Assembly: GCA_028293325.1 (NCBI GenBank)
Contig: JAQGPA010000150.1
Span: 1-46,141, forward strand
Origin: Pedosphaera sp.
Lineage (GTDB): Bacteria > Verrucomicrobiota > Verrucomicrobiia > Limisphaerales > Pedosphaeraceae
Length of the DNA: 46,141 bases
Direction: 5' to 3'
Positions 24,772-32,561 of this stretch are shown here, piece after piece. The translations under genes were made by a program, and so were the position numbers. A model generated the notes under the pieces. The model searched no databases, was not told the DNA's origin, and was given only the letters and a program-made list of their open reading frames with translations. The stretch's first letter is position 1, and each line of letters starts with the position of its first letter.

Positions 24772-26124
24772 TTAACCGCCCAAGGATGCGGGGTCGGTGA
24801 CGTCGCCTTTGTTGAATTCCACGTATTCCTCGGTGAGGTCGGTGGCGTAGAGGACGGCGTTGGATTTGCCGAGGTTCAGGTTGATGTGGAGGTCAAATTC
24901 CTTTTGGGCCACCATTTTGCACAGGGTATCGAAGGAAGTTTTGGTGGGCTGGCCCCGCTTTAATGCGAACAGGAGTTTCTTTCCGCCGGGAGCGCTGTAG
25001 GCGACGTCGATTTTTTCCTCCACGATTTTCGCAGACGAGTAGCCGAGCGCGCCGAGGATGCGGCCCCAATTGGGGTCGCCGCCAAACCAACTGGTTTTGA
25101 CGAGGGAACTGTTGGCGACGGCGCGGGCGGCGGCATCGGCGTCGGCATAGGATTTGGCCCCGTTGACGCGGAGGGTAACAAAGCGGGTGACGCCTTCGCC
25201 GTCGCGCACGATCATTTTGGCGAGTTCAAGGCAGACGTGATTGAGGGCCGATTGAAACGTTTGCAAGTGCGGAGTGCGGAGTGCGGAGTGCGGAGTTGTT
25301 GAGAGAAGCTGATTTCCCGCCATGCCGTTGGCGAGGACGATGACGGTGTCGTTGGTGCTCATGTCGCCATCCACGGTAATGCGGTTGAAGCTGTTGGCGA
25401 CGGTTTCGGTGAGGGCGGCTTTCAAGGTCTTGGACTCGATGGCGGCATCGGTCGTGATGAAGCAGAGCATGGTGGCGTGCAGGCCCGCGTGCGGGACGGC
25501 GGCCGGGCGCGCGCCGGTGGCGCTCATGCCGGGCTGGATCATGCCCGCGCCTTTGCAAATGCCGCCGATGCGGACGGTGCGTCCGCCCAGTTTAAATTCG
25601 ACGGCGATTTCCTTGGGCCGCGTGTCGCTGGTCATAATGGCTTCGGCGACATGGCTGGCATTTTCGGGAAAGGTATTCAGGAGTCCTGAAGCGGCATGGA
25701 TGCCGCGCTTCACATTGGCCATGGGGAGCGTGACGCCGATGCGACCGGTGGAGGCAACGAGCACTTGGTCGGCAGGAAGATGAAAAAGCTTGGCGGCGAT
25801 TTCAGTCATCTGTTGGGCATCGCGCAGGCCTTGGGCGCCGGTGCAGGCGTTGGCGTTGCCGGAATTTATCACGATGGCCTGGGCATGGGCTTGGCGGGCG
25901 CGGGGCAGGCTGACCTTGACCGGCGCGGCGCAAACCTGGCTGGTGGTGAACATGCCAGCGACAGTGGCGGGCACTTCCGAGAGGATGAGGGCGAGGTCGC
26001 GCTTCTTGCCTTTGTTCGAGCCTTTGCCGGTGCCGAGGCGTTTGATGTCGCAAAATACGGCGGAGGCGAGAAAGCCTTGGGGAGCGGTGAGAGAGCCGGG
26101 GATTTGATGAAAAGACTGCTTCAT
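24772..26124 (-). CDS. argJ: Bifunctional ornithine acetyltransferase / N-acetylglutamate synthase
   Basis: A protein of 450 residues, longer than the usual 390 to 410. ArgJ moves the acetyl group from acetylornithine to glutamate (and can use acetyl-CoA), so it both starts and closes the acetyl cycle; this fits the absence of argA/argE here. It is made as a precursor that cuts itself before a Thr in 'ATML'. That motif is present (residues 217-220, Thr218), and so are 'VASTGRIG', 'SGNANACTG' and the final 'NKGDVTDPASLGG'. Two additions explain the length: a 16-residue insert directly before ATML and a repeat-derived 'SALRTPH' stretch near residue 282. The gene lies between argC and argB. Confidence 0.95.
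   Translation of the reverse strand: MKQSFHQIPGSLTAPQGFLASAVFCDIKRLGTGKGSNKGKKRDLALILSEVPATVAGMFTTSQVCAAPVKVSLPRARQAHAQAIVINSGNANACTGAQGLRDAQQMTEIAAKLFHLPADQVLVASTGRIGVTLPMANVKRGIHAASGLLNTFPENASHVAEAIMTSDTRPKEIAVEFKLGGRTVRIGGICKGAGMIQPGMSATGARPAAVPHAGLHATMLCFITTDAAIESKTLKAALTETVANSFNRITVDGDMSTNDTVIVLANGMAGNQLLSTTPHSALRTPHLQTFQSALNHVCLELAKMIVRDGEGVTRFVTLRVNGAKSYADADAAARAVANSSLVKTSWFGGDPNWGRILGALGYSSAKIVEEKIDVAYSAPGGKKLLFALKRGQPTKTSFDTLCKMVAQKEFDLHINLNLGKSNAVLYATDLTEEYVEFNKGDVTDPASLGG
25266..25296. repeat. 7-bp tandem repeat (AGTGCGG x 4.4) inside argJ
   Basis: Four full and one partial copy of AGTGCGG run without interruption for 31 bases. On the coding (minus) strand they encode 'TPHSALRTPH', a stretch with no place in the ArgJ fold. 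The reading frame stays open on both sides, so the repeat is tolerated, probably in a surface loop. Similar 'SALRTPH' peptides occur in other environmental bacterial genomes by my recollection, suggesting a dispersed repeat family. Confidence 0.85.
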
Positions 26125-26193
26125 AGTTCGTTCGTTCGAGAAAACTTCTGTGAGATGCGGGGGTTAGCCGCAGAGTGTACTGCGCCATTCATC

Positions 26194-27258
26194 CTAGATA
26201 AGCCCGGCGGTTTCCGGGAAGCCGCACATGATGTTCATGCTCTGTACGGCCTGGCCGCTGGCACCTTTGACGATGTTGTCTTCCGCGCTCATGACGATGA
26301 GGCGGCCGGTGCGGGTGTCGAGTCGCCAGGCGATTTCAATGACGTTGGTGCCGATGACATTTTTGGTGTCGGGGAGGGTCTTGGCATCCAATAAGCGCAC
26401 GAAAGGTTCGTTGGCGTAAGCGGCCTGATAACAGGCAGTGATTTTATCGTTCAACGCGGCGGCTTCTGTGGCATTGGCGAAATGAATCGCGGGCGTGAAA
26501 TAAAGCGTGGAGAGAATGCCGCGATTGACCGGGATGAGGTGCGGCGTGAATTGAATAATGACCGGCGCGCCGGCGGCGAGGGAGAGTTCCTGCTCGATTT
26601 CCGAAAGGTGCCGGTGTTTGGGCACGCTGTAAGGCCGGACGCTTTCGTTGCATTCCACGAAGAGATAATCCTGTTCCACCTTGCGACCCGCGCCGCTGAC
26701 GCCGCTGAGGGAGTCGGCGATGATACCGGCTGGTTTGATCAAGCCAGCCCGCAACAGAGGGAGCGTGGGCAACAGGATGCTGGTGGGATAACAACCGGGC
26801 GACGCGACGAGCAGCGCGTTTTTAATGGCGGAACGATAAACCTCGGGCAGACCGTAAACGGAAGTGGCGAGGAGATCGGGCGCGGGATGGTCATGCGCGT
26901 AAAATTCCTTGTAGACGGCGGCACTCTTGAGCCGGAAGTCGGCGCTGAGGTCGATGATCTGACAGCCTTGCTGGAGAAGCGGAACGGCAAATTCCGCCGA
27001 GACGCCGTGCGGAAGCGCGAGGAAAATGACCTGGGCGTTTTTGGCGAGCAGGGAGACATTGGGCTCGGTGAACCGGATGTTCCGAGCTTGCGGATGATGG
27101 CCGAATTTGGGGAAGACCTGGGCCAAAGACTGGCCGGCATATTGGCGCGAGGTGACGGCGGCCAATTCGACGTGGGGATGCGAGAGAAGCAAACGCACCA
27201 ATTCCTCGCCGGAATAACCGGAAGCGCCAACAATTCCAACCTTCACCTTTTTGTCCAT
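26194..27258 (-). CDS. argC: N-acetyl-gamma-glutamyl-phosphate reductase
   Basis: A protein of 354 residues. The ATG at 27258 is chosen because GAAGGA lies four bases upstream; a GTG four codons earlier would swallow that ribosome site. 'VGIVGASGYSGEELVRLL' is the NADP-binding start and Cys156 in 'VASPGCYPTS' the catalytic thiol; 'GVSGAGR' and 'HRHLSEIEQEL' are further ArgC signatures. It reduces N-acetylglutamyl phosphate to the semialdehyde (EC 1.2.1.38). It is the first gene of argC-J-B-D-F and has a 402-base upstream region with inverted repeats, where control of the operon would be expected. Confidence 0.96.
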   Translation of the reverse strand: MDKKVKVGIVGASGYSGEELVRLLLSHPHVELAAVTSRQYAGQSLAQVFPKFGHHPQARNIRFTEPNVSLLAKNAQVIFLALPHGVSAEFAVPLLQQGCQIIDLSADFRLKSAAVYKEFYAHDHPAPDLLATSVYGLPEVYRSAIKNALLVASPGCYPTSILLPTLPLLRAGLIKPAGIIADSLSGVSGAGRKVEQDYLFVECNESVRPYSVPKHRHLSEIEQELSLAAGAPVIIQFTPHLIPVNRGILSTLYFTPAIHFANATEAAALNDKITACYQAAYANEPFVRLLDAKTLPDTKNVIGTNVIEIAWRLDTRTGRLIVMSAEDNIVKGASGQAVQSMNIMCGFPETAGLI

Positions 27259-27660
27259 TTTATCCTTCACTGACTATAATGCATGAACTCAGGGGATGCG
27301 GGGGAACATTAGTGACCGCTTGTCCTGAGCTTGGCCCAACTGTGGTTGGGTTCTGCCGCACACTTTCACAGAATGGGCAAGATAGGAGAAGCATGCCGCA
27401 GGCTTCAAGTTTGAACTTTTCGCCTGGCGGCGCCAGGGTTGGGGAACCGGCAGTTTTGGTCGAGGGGAGGATGGCCATTATATTGGGCCAAAATGGGCAT
27501 TGCATTCACCGGGGAATAGGTCATCTTATGGGTAATTAGACATCGCGCCTATTTCAAGGCTTGATGAGTCCTCAATTAAAACGCTTTCAGATAATTTGAA
27601 ATCCGGTGAGCGAGGGCATTTCCCGGAAAAGGATATTCCGTCTAAGGATAGATTAAGATC
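27259..27660. other. Intergenic region upstream of argC and the RRM gene, with inverted repeats
   Basis: This divergent gap holds no gene I can support. Two clean palindromic elements are visible: CCCAAC-tgtg-GTTGGG (27335-27350) and CCTGGCG-g-CGCCAGG (27423-27437). A shorter one, TTCAA-gt-TTGAA, lies near 27405. The first could form a hairpin in an argC leader transcript; the second is a good shape for an operator. An open frame on the minus strand (27260-27505) ends in the argC ribosome site but has unconvincing composition. No clear -10/-35 pair stands out. Confidence 0.5.
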
Positions 27661-28056
27661 ATGAACAATCGATTATATGTTGAGAACCTTCCGCCAAGCA
27701 TGACCGAGAGCGGCGTGCGGGAATTGTTTTCCAAACAAGGTCCGGTGACTGAAGTCAAGCTGATGATGGACGCGTCCACCGGCAATTCGCGAGGCAAGGC
27801 TTTTGTGACCATGGCCTCGCCCGAAGTGGCGCAAACGGCGTTAAAATCGCTGCACACGCAAAATTTCGGGGGACGAAGTATTGCGGTGACTGAAGCCCGC
27901 CCCACGCCCGAGGTCGTGACCGGTTTGATCGGCCATGGCTTTGAAACCGGCATCAGTTCCATCCGCCCCGCGAGCGGGCAAAAAAATAATGGACAGCACA
28001 ACGGCAAAAAGTCCGGGGGATACAGCAAAGGGAGATCGCGCCGTCCGCGCCGGTGA
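27661..28056 (+). CDS. RRM-domain RNA-binding protein
   Basis: A protein of 131 residues. Residues 3 to about 80 are one RNA recognition motif: RNP2 'LYVENL' (5-10) and RNP1 'RGKAFVTM' (44-51) hold the aromatic RNA-stacking positions, with 'ESGVRELFSKQGPV' as helix one. The tail (about residues 95-131) is rich in Gly, Ser, Lys and Arg and ends 'GRSRRPRR', a basic RNA-contact region like those of cyanobacterial Rbp and other bacterial RRM proteins. Such proteins bind single-stranded RNA and often respond to cold. A second RNA-binding gene, CvfB-like, follows 114 bases downstream on the same strand. Confidence 0.93.
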   Translation: MNNRLYVENLPPSMTESGVRELFSKQGPVTEVKLMMDASTGNSRGKAFVTMASPEVAQTALKSLHTQNFGGRSIAVTEARPTPEVVTGLIGHGFETGISSIRPASGQKNNGQHNGKKSGGYSKGRSRRPRR

Positions 28057-28170
28057 ATGCAGGTTAGGGAATAACTGGAGGTCTGCCGAATTTTTACGCT
28101 GGGCCAGCTCACTGGGAGAACTGTACCTGGAGGCTGAAGATTTTACTCCCGGTGGAGGAGGAGCGGGCTT

Positions 28171-29043
28171 ATGTTGCAGGGCATGGCAATTATTGGCAGA
28201 CGCAACACGCTTTCCATTGAGAGAGCATCGGGACCGGGTCTCTACCTGAACGGCGGGGAGTTGGGGGAGATCCTGTTGCCGGGCCGGTATATTCCGGAGG
28301 ACATTGCGCCGGGAAAGAAGCTGGATGTGTTCATCTATCTGGATTCCGAGGATCGGTTGGTGGCGACCACCGAAATGCCGCATGCGATGGTGGGGGAATT
28401 TGCTTTTTTGGAGGTGATCAGCGTGAACCCGCGCGTGGGCGCGTTCCTGGATTGGGGACTGGCCAAGGATTTGTTGCTGCCGTTTCGGGAACAGGAGATG
28501 CCGGTGCGTCCGGGTCAGCGGGTGATTGCGTATGTTTATCTGGACGAAAAGTCGAAGCGGATTGTGGCGACGACGCGGCTGCATCGGCATTTGAATCGCG
28601 AGCCGATGAATTATCGGGAGGGACAGCCGGTGGAATTTCTCATCACCGGAAAAACGCCGCTGGGTTACAACGCCATTATTGAAAATGCACATCGTGGGTT
28701 GTTGTACCACGACAATCTTTCCGCGCCGCTGGAGACGGGGCAGCGGATGAAAGGTTTTGTGCGCACAATTCGTTCCGGCGGGAAGATTGATTTGGCGCTG
28801 GATGCGGCAGGGTACACGCGGGTGGCGCCGTTGACGGACCAGATTGTGCAGGCGTTGGAGCGGAACGGCGGGCGGTTGGCGTTTGACGATGCCAGTTCGC
28901 CGGAAGCGATTCGGGAAGCGTTCGGCACGAGCAAGAAGGCTTTTAAGCAGGCGCTGGGCGCGCTTTACAAGGCGCGGCGCATTCGGTTTGAGAACCCGGG
29001 GATTCAGTTGCTGGATAATACTACGTTTACGCCGGGGGCGTAA
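28171..29043 (+). CDS. CvfB/YitL-like S1-domain RNA-binding protein
   Basis: A protein of 290 residues; the ATG at 28171 has an excellent GGAGGAGGAG seven bases upstream. It matches the CvfB family layout of repeated S1-like barrels and a C-terminal winged helix: 'GEILLPGRYIPEDI' (first barrel), 'VNPRVGAFLDWGLAKDLLLPFREQ' (canonical S1), 'GYNAIIENAHRGLLYHD' (third), then 'SPEAIREAFGTSKKAFKQALGALYK' (winged helix). The helix motif 'SKKAFKQALG.LYK' and the ending 'RIRFENPGIQLL' are distinctive. CvfB proteins bind RNA and modulate gene expression; the precise target is unknown. The RRM gene is just upstream. Confidence 0.9.
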   Translation: MLQGMAIIGRRNTLSIERASGPGLYLNGGELGEILLPGRYIPEDIAPGKKLDVFIYLDSEDRLVATTEMPHAMVGEFAFLEVISVNPRVGAFLDWGLAKDLLLPFREQEMPVRPGQRVIAYVYLDEKSKRIVATTRLHRHLNREPMNYREGQPVEFLITGKTPLGYNAIIENAHRGLLYHDNLSAPLETGQRMKGFVRTIRSGGKIDLALDAAGYTRVAPLTDQIVQALERNGGRLAFDDASSPEAIREAFGTSKKAFKQALGALYKARRIRFENPGIQLLDNTTFTPGA

Positions 29044-29090
29044 GTTGTATGCGGCGCTTTCGCACGGGCAACAGAGGAGGGAAGTTTTAA

Positions 29091-29120
29091 CCACGGATTC
29101 ACACGGATGGACACGGATAA
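29091..29120 (+). repeat. Triple decamer repeat (CACGGAT every 10 bp)
   Basis: CACGGAT occurs at 29092, 29102 and 29112, exactly ten bases apart, in the context ACCACGGATTCACACGGATG and following bases. It lies 48 bases after the CvfB-like stop. The element resembles a dispersed 'cacggat' family seen in environmental bacterial genomes; a second element with the same period is at 30467. Confidence 0.8.
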
Positions 29121-29232
29121 GAAAAGAAATTTTATTGCAGACGACAGATGGATATAACATTTAAAATTAGGAGACTGGCTGGCCGAGTGCGCGCTTGAGT
29201 GCCGGTGCGGAATGGGGGTATTATGATGCTTC

Positions 29233-29568
29233 ATGAGCAAACCTGCCTGTCCGATGTGCGAAATGACTGAAGTGTTGGATCATCCTGAGCGCTGGGAATG
29301 CGTCACCTGTGGTCATGAGTGGGAAAAGACGCCGGAGCCGGAAGCGCCAACCGGCCCACGCGTCGTCAAGGATGCCCATGGCAATGTGCTGGCCGATGGC
29401 GATTGTGTCGTCTTGATCAAGGATTTGAAACTGGGCGGAGGGTCGCAGGTGCTCAAAGTCGGGTCGAAGTCGAAAGGCATCCGTCTGGTGGAGGGCGATC
29501 ACGAGATTTCCTGCAAGGTGGACGGAATCGCCGTCGGCCTGAAGGCCTGTTTCGTAAAAAAGGCTTGA
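29233..29568 (+). CDS. YjdM/PhnA-type zinc-ribbon protein
   Basis: A protein of 111 residues. Four Cys at positions 6, 9, 24 and 27 (CPMC ... CVTC) form a zinc ribbon. The rest has the conserved 'VKDAHGNVLADGDCVVLIKDLK' and 'LKVGSKSKGIRLVEGDHEI' stretches of the PhnA/YjdM family, an SH3-like barrel. The E. coli protein was named for alkylphosphonate use, but that role is not supported for YjdM itself and the true function is unclear. Length matches the family. It stands alone, about 190 bases after the CvfB-like gene and 160 before the metalloprotease gene. Confidence 0.93.
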   Translation: MSKPACPMCEMTEVLDHPERWECVTCGHEWEKTPEPEAPTGPRVVKDAHGNVLADGDCVVLIKDLKLGGGSQVLKVGSKSKGIRLVEGDHEISCKVDGIAVGLKACFVKKA

Positions 29569-29728
29569 GGCTTGTGCTAACGGAACTTCAGAATCATCTA
29601 CAGGCGCGCCGTTAATTGATCAGAAAGCAAGACTGGGAGCGCGCGTTGATATTTTGTGATCGATTCGATTCGTCCCACATGGATTTTGGATTGTTTTGTG
29701 GGAACGGGTCGGCCAGAATTTTCCCTGG

Positions 29729-30448
29729 ATGCAGTTTGAATTGTTAGAACAGCAGGGAAATCAAGAGCGCCTGGTGGTGGGTGGGCGGGCGCTGCCGGTT
29801 CGGTTTTCTCATAATCGAGCGGCGAAACGGTACATTCTTCGTCTGGGGCCTCAGGGGTTGCTGAAATTAACGATCCCACGCCGCGGTACCCAGGCTGCGG
29901 CCATCCGCTTTGCGCAGGGGCACGGGAAGTGGATTGAACAACAACTTCAGAAGCAGGCATCGGCTGACAAGCAGCCCAAGGGTTGGCTGTTGGGAACTGA
30001 AATTTTATTTCGCGGGGAGAAGGTGACTTTAGCGGAACGGGCGGGTGAGGCGGGGGGAATCTTATTTGCGGATCAAGTGGTTGCGGTTGCGACCGTAAAC
30101 GGTGATTTGCGCTTTGCTATTGAAAAACATTTGCGGCGGCTGGCGGAACGGGAATTCGTGCCCAGGACATTGGAATTGGCGGCGTTGCATCAACTCAAGG
30201 TGAGGGCAGTAAGCATACGCAATCAGCGGACTCGTTGGGGATCGTGTTCGGGCAAAGGGAGCATTTCGCTTAATTGGCGGCTCATTCAAACACCGCCGTT
30301 TGTGGCGGATTATATCATTCTCCATGAGTTGATGCACTTGAGAGAGATGAACCACTCGGCCCGCTTTTGGGGCCGGGTCAGAGAGGTTTGCCCGCGCTAT
30401 TCGGAGGCGCGGCTATGGCTTAAGGGCCAGACGCTCAGCTTGCGATAG
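29729..30448 (+). CDS. YgjP-like (DUF45/M48-type) zinc metalloprotease-fold protein
   Basis: A protein of 239 residues from the ATG at 29729; a TTG eleven codons upstream is possible. The zinc site is 'ILHELMHLREMNHSARFW', giving the HExxH pair and a third His, as in the YgjP/DUF45 family. 'TRWGSCSGKGSISLNWRL' just before it is the family's second hallmark. N-terminal residues ('RAAKRYILRLGPQGLLKLTIPR') form the usual beta domain. E. coli YgjP was reported as a UTP pyrophosphatase; a protease role is also possible, so the substrate is open. It precedes a decamer-triplet repeat and converges with the ribosomal protein operon. Confidence 0.9.
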   Translation: MQFELLEQQGNQERLVVGGRALPVRFSHNRAAKRYILRLGPQGLLKLTIPRRGTQAAAIRFAQGHGKWIEQQLQKQASADKQPKGWLLGTEILFRGEKVTLAERAGEAGGILFADQVVAVATVNGDLRFAIEKHLRRLAEREFVPRTLELAALHQLKVRAVSIRNQRTRWGSCSGKGSISLNWRLIQTPPFVADYIILHELMHLREMNHSARFWGRVREVCPRYSEARLWLKGQTLSLR

Positions 30449-30466
30449 ATGGAAAAAGGAATTTCT

Positions 30467-30497
30467 ACCGCAGATGTACGCAGATATACGCAGATGG
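30467..30497 (+). repeat. Triple decamer repeat (CGCAGAT every 10 bp)
   Basis: CGCAGAT occurs at 30469, 30479 and 30489, ten bases apart, in the context ACCGCAGATGTACGCAGATA and following bases. It lies 20 bases after the metalloprotease stop. Period, copy number and the 'ACC' lead match the element at 29091, although the core base order differs. Confidence 0.8.
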
Positions 30498-30519
30498 AAG
30501 GAGACCGAGGGGAGTTCTA

Positions 30520-30551
30520 AAACAAAAAACCCGCAGGTAGACCTGCGGGTT
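30520..30551 (-). terminator. Rho-independent terminator of rplM-rpsI
   Basis: Perfect 11-base arms AACCCGCAGGT (30528-30538) and ACCTGCGGGTT (30541-30551) form a strong GC-rich hairpin. Read on the minus strand, the stem is followed by TTTTTTGTTTT. It lies 20 bases after the rpsI stop. This is a textbook intrinsic terminator for the ribosomal protein operon. Confidence 0.92.
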
Positions 30552-30570
30552 GGTGTGAAAGGAGTAAGAA

Positions 30571-30969
30571 TTAACGCTTGCTGTATTGGAAGCGTTTGCG
30601 GGCGCCGGGTTGACCGTATTTTTTGCGTTCCTTCTTGCGAGGGTCGCGGGTCAACAAGCCTTCGGACTTGAGGCTGGGGCGGAGATTGGCGTCCACTTCG
30701 AGCAGGGCGCGGGCGATGCCGTGACGGACTGCACCGGCCTGGCCGCTGGGGCCACCACCTTGAACGTTGACGCGGATGTCAAACTTGCCGGCGCTGGCGG
30801 TCACTTCGAGCGGCTGGCTGACGATCATGCGGAGCGTTTCGGTGGGGAAATAGTTCTCAAAAGCGCGTCCGTTGACGACGATTTTGCCGGAGCCGGTGGC
30901 GATGCGGACGCGGGCGATGGAGGTCTTGCGACGACCGGTGCCGAGAAATTCAGAAATAGCTGCTGCCAT
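30571..30969 (-). CDS. rpsI: 30S ribosomal protein S9
   Basis: A protein of 132 residues. '[14 protein letters not shown]' at the start, '[21 protein letters not shown]' in the middle and the basic end '[25 protein letters not shown]' are the S9 signatures; the C-terminal Lys-Arg reaches the ribosomal P site. It lies eight bases after rplM in the conserved L13-S9 order and ends just before a strong terminator. Confidence 0.98.
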   Translation of the reverse strand: MAAAISEFLGTGRRKTSIARVRIATGSGKIVVNGRAFENYFPTETLRMIVSQPLEVTASAGKFDIRVNVQGGGPSGQAGAVRHGIARALLEVDANLRPSLKSEGLLTRDPRKKERKKYGQPGARKRFQYSKR

Positions 30970-30977
30970 AATTCAGA

Positions 30978-31424
30978 TTAGTTTTTCGGAAGCTGTTTCA
31001 CGGCCAAGGTGGCCGGTTGCTGTGCGCTGTGGGGATGCTCGGCGCCCTTGTAAACTTTGAGTTTGGTCATGAGGACGCGGCCCAAACGGTTCTTGGGGAC
31101 CATGCCGCGGACGGCGTGGGTGATCAAGCGTTCGGGAGTCCGGGCGCGGACCTGGGCGACGGAACGATATTTCTCGCCGCCTTTCCAGCCGGAGTAGCTC
31201 ATGAAGAGCTTCTCGTTCTCTTTTTTGCCGGTGAGGGCAACTTTTTCGGCGTTGATAACAACGACGAAATCGCCCGCATCGAGATGGGCGGTGTAAACGG
31301 GTTTGTTTTTTCCGCGCAGAATGTCGGCGACCTGAACGGCCAAGCGGCCGAGAATGGCACCGTTGGCATCAATGACATGCCATTTGCGCTGATCCAAGTT
31401 AACTTTCGGCAAATACGTTTTCAT
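30978..31424 (-). CDS. rplM: 50S ribosomal protein L13
   Basis: A protein of 148 residues. 'RKWHVIDANGAILGRLAVQVADILRGKNKP' near the start and 'AVRGMVPKNRLGRVLMTKLKVYKGAEHPH' near the end are L13 hallmarks. It binds 23S rRNA domain II and is an early assembly protein. It is the first gene of the L13-S9 pair; in many bacteria L13 represses its own operon by binding its mRNA leader. A poorly coding upstream stretch of more than 500 bases precedes it, in which a promoter must lie. Confidence 0.98.
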   Translation of the reverse strand: MKTYLPKVNLDQRKWHVIDANGAILGRLAVQVADILRGKNKPVYTAHLDAGDFVVVINAEKVALTGKKENEKLFMSYSGWKGGEKYRSVAQVRARTPERLITHAVRGMVPKNRLGRVLMTKLKVYKGAEHPHSAQQPATLAVKQLPKN

Positions 31425-32007
31425 CTAAAATCCTGATATAAAAGGAGGGGAGAAAGTACCAAAATAGCGGCCTAAGTCAATAGGCATTTGAAGATTTGTC
31501 GTACTGGGGTGCTTGCGCACGGCCAATGGAGGGAAAGGAGCAATCCCGCGTGCGGGATTGGGCTCCGAACGGGGCGTGGACAGCGGATGTCTTAGCCTTC
31601 CAGATAAGGTGTGGGCGTGTTGGTGCACAGCCACGATAGGGAGGTGGGGGTGAGGGAGCGGTTTGGGGAGGGTGAAAGAGGACATCGGATGCAAATATAT
31701 AATGCAACTTGTTTACTATAAGGTTGTTGAGAATATCCTGGACGTGGAAAGTCAAGGTTTGGGTCGGGATGGGCAACAAGGTGCAGCAAGGTAGAACAAG
31801 GTTCTTTTTTGAGAGAGCGGGTGAGCGGGCGGGAATTGGATTGTGTTTTGATGTGCTAAGGGTTAAAGGTTGGCGCCTCTTGCCAGACGGATGTGAAGCC
31901 CAATGCAGATTATCCAGATGCGTCCCGGCATGGTTGGGTTATGGTAGGGTCGATATTAGAATAGATTGATAAACGATGAACGGAGCAAAGACAGGGTTCA
32001 ACAGCAA
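31425..32007. other. Intergenic region between rplM and lspA
   Basis: No gene is supported in this divergent gap of about 580 bases. Visible items are a 20-base palindrome CAATCCCGC-gt-GCGGGATTG (31541-31560), an AT-rich patch with TATAAT on the plus strand (31698-31703) but no matching -35, and three CAAGGT copies spaced 10 to 11 bases (31777-31801). The minus strand carries TTGACT near 31752, a possible -35 for rplM, but the nearest -10-like sequence is too close. Promoters for both flanking genes probably lie here but cannot be fixed by eye. Confidence 0.5.
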
Positions 32008-32517
32008 ATGAGTCGCTCGCCCACTTTACGCATAGCAATGGTGGCGGCGGTGGTGCTGGCGCTGGATCAAATAACGAAGCGGTTGGTGCTGAAATTCCTG
32101 AGTCTGGGCGAGGAACGGGTGATCATTGACGGGTTTTTCAAGCTGGTGCACTGGGCAAATACCGGGGCGGCGTGGAGTTTGTTCATGGGGAACAACCGGT
32201 TGCTGGCGATCGTGGCGTTGGTGGCGTTGCTGGCGCTCTTCCTGAGTCGGCATTATTTTGACGCGCATACGCTGTTCGGGCAGGTGTCGTTGGGGCTGAT
32301 TTTTGGCGGGATAATGGGGAATCTCATCGATCGGTTGGTGGAACACCATGTGACCGATTTTCTTTACTTTTACCTGCCCCGGCGTGGGGGTGCGGAGCTT
32401 GGGTTTCCGGCTTTCAACATCGCGGATAGCGCCATCTGCATCGGGGTGGGCCTGATCTTCATTCTGTCGTGGAAGAATGAGAAGACCAACGCCAAGTCTG
32501 TCCAGCCTTCCACATAG
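32008..32517 (+). CDS. lspA: Lipoprotein signal peptidase (signal peptidase II)
   Basis: A protein of 169 residues from the ATG at 32008; an upstream TTG adds 14 charged residues that fit the family poorly. It has four membrane helices and the LspA motifs: 'DQITK' (Asp20), 'NTGAAWSLF' (51-59), 'GNLIDRL' with catalytic Asp108, and 'FNIADS' with catalytic Asp140. It cuts the signal peptide of lipid-modified prolipoproteins in the inner membrane. Likely substrates in this window are the lipoproteins at 18419 and 40182. It is followed by an RluD-type gene 44 bases downstream, the common lspA-rluD order. Confidence 0.97.
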   Translation: MSRSPTLRIAMVAAVVLALDQITKRLVLKFLSLGEERVIIDGFFKLVHWANTGAAWSLFMGNNRLLAIVALVALLALFLSRHYFDAHTLFGQVSLGLIFGGIMGNLIDRLVEHHVTDFLYFYLPRRGGAELGFPAFNIADSAICIGVGLIFILSWKNEKTNAKSVQPST

Positions 32518-32561
32518 CCGACCGGCGAACCAATCGGCGTCAGGTAACGCCAACCATATTA

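Noticed and set aside
27260-27505. 81-residue minus-strand frame ending in the argC ribosome site, considered as a leader peptide
   Set aside because: No ribosome site, Pro/Ser/Cys-rich with no run of Arg codons, and the palindromes it spans explain the region better.
27841-29160. 439-residue open frame opposite the RRM and CvfB-like genes
   Set aside because: Arg/Pro/His-rich shadow across two supported genes.
29091-30497. The two repeat triplets considered as a CRISPR or direct-repeat array
   Set aside because: Units are 7 to 10 bases with no spacers of CRISPR length, and no cas gene is present.
31698-31703. TATAAT considered as the lspA promoter -10
   Set aside because: No -35 at the right distance and about 300 bases from the start.
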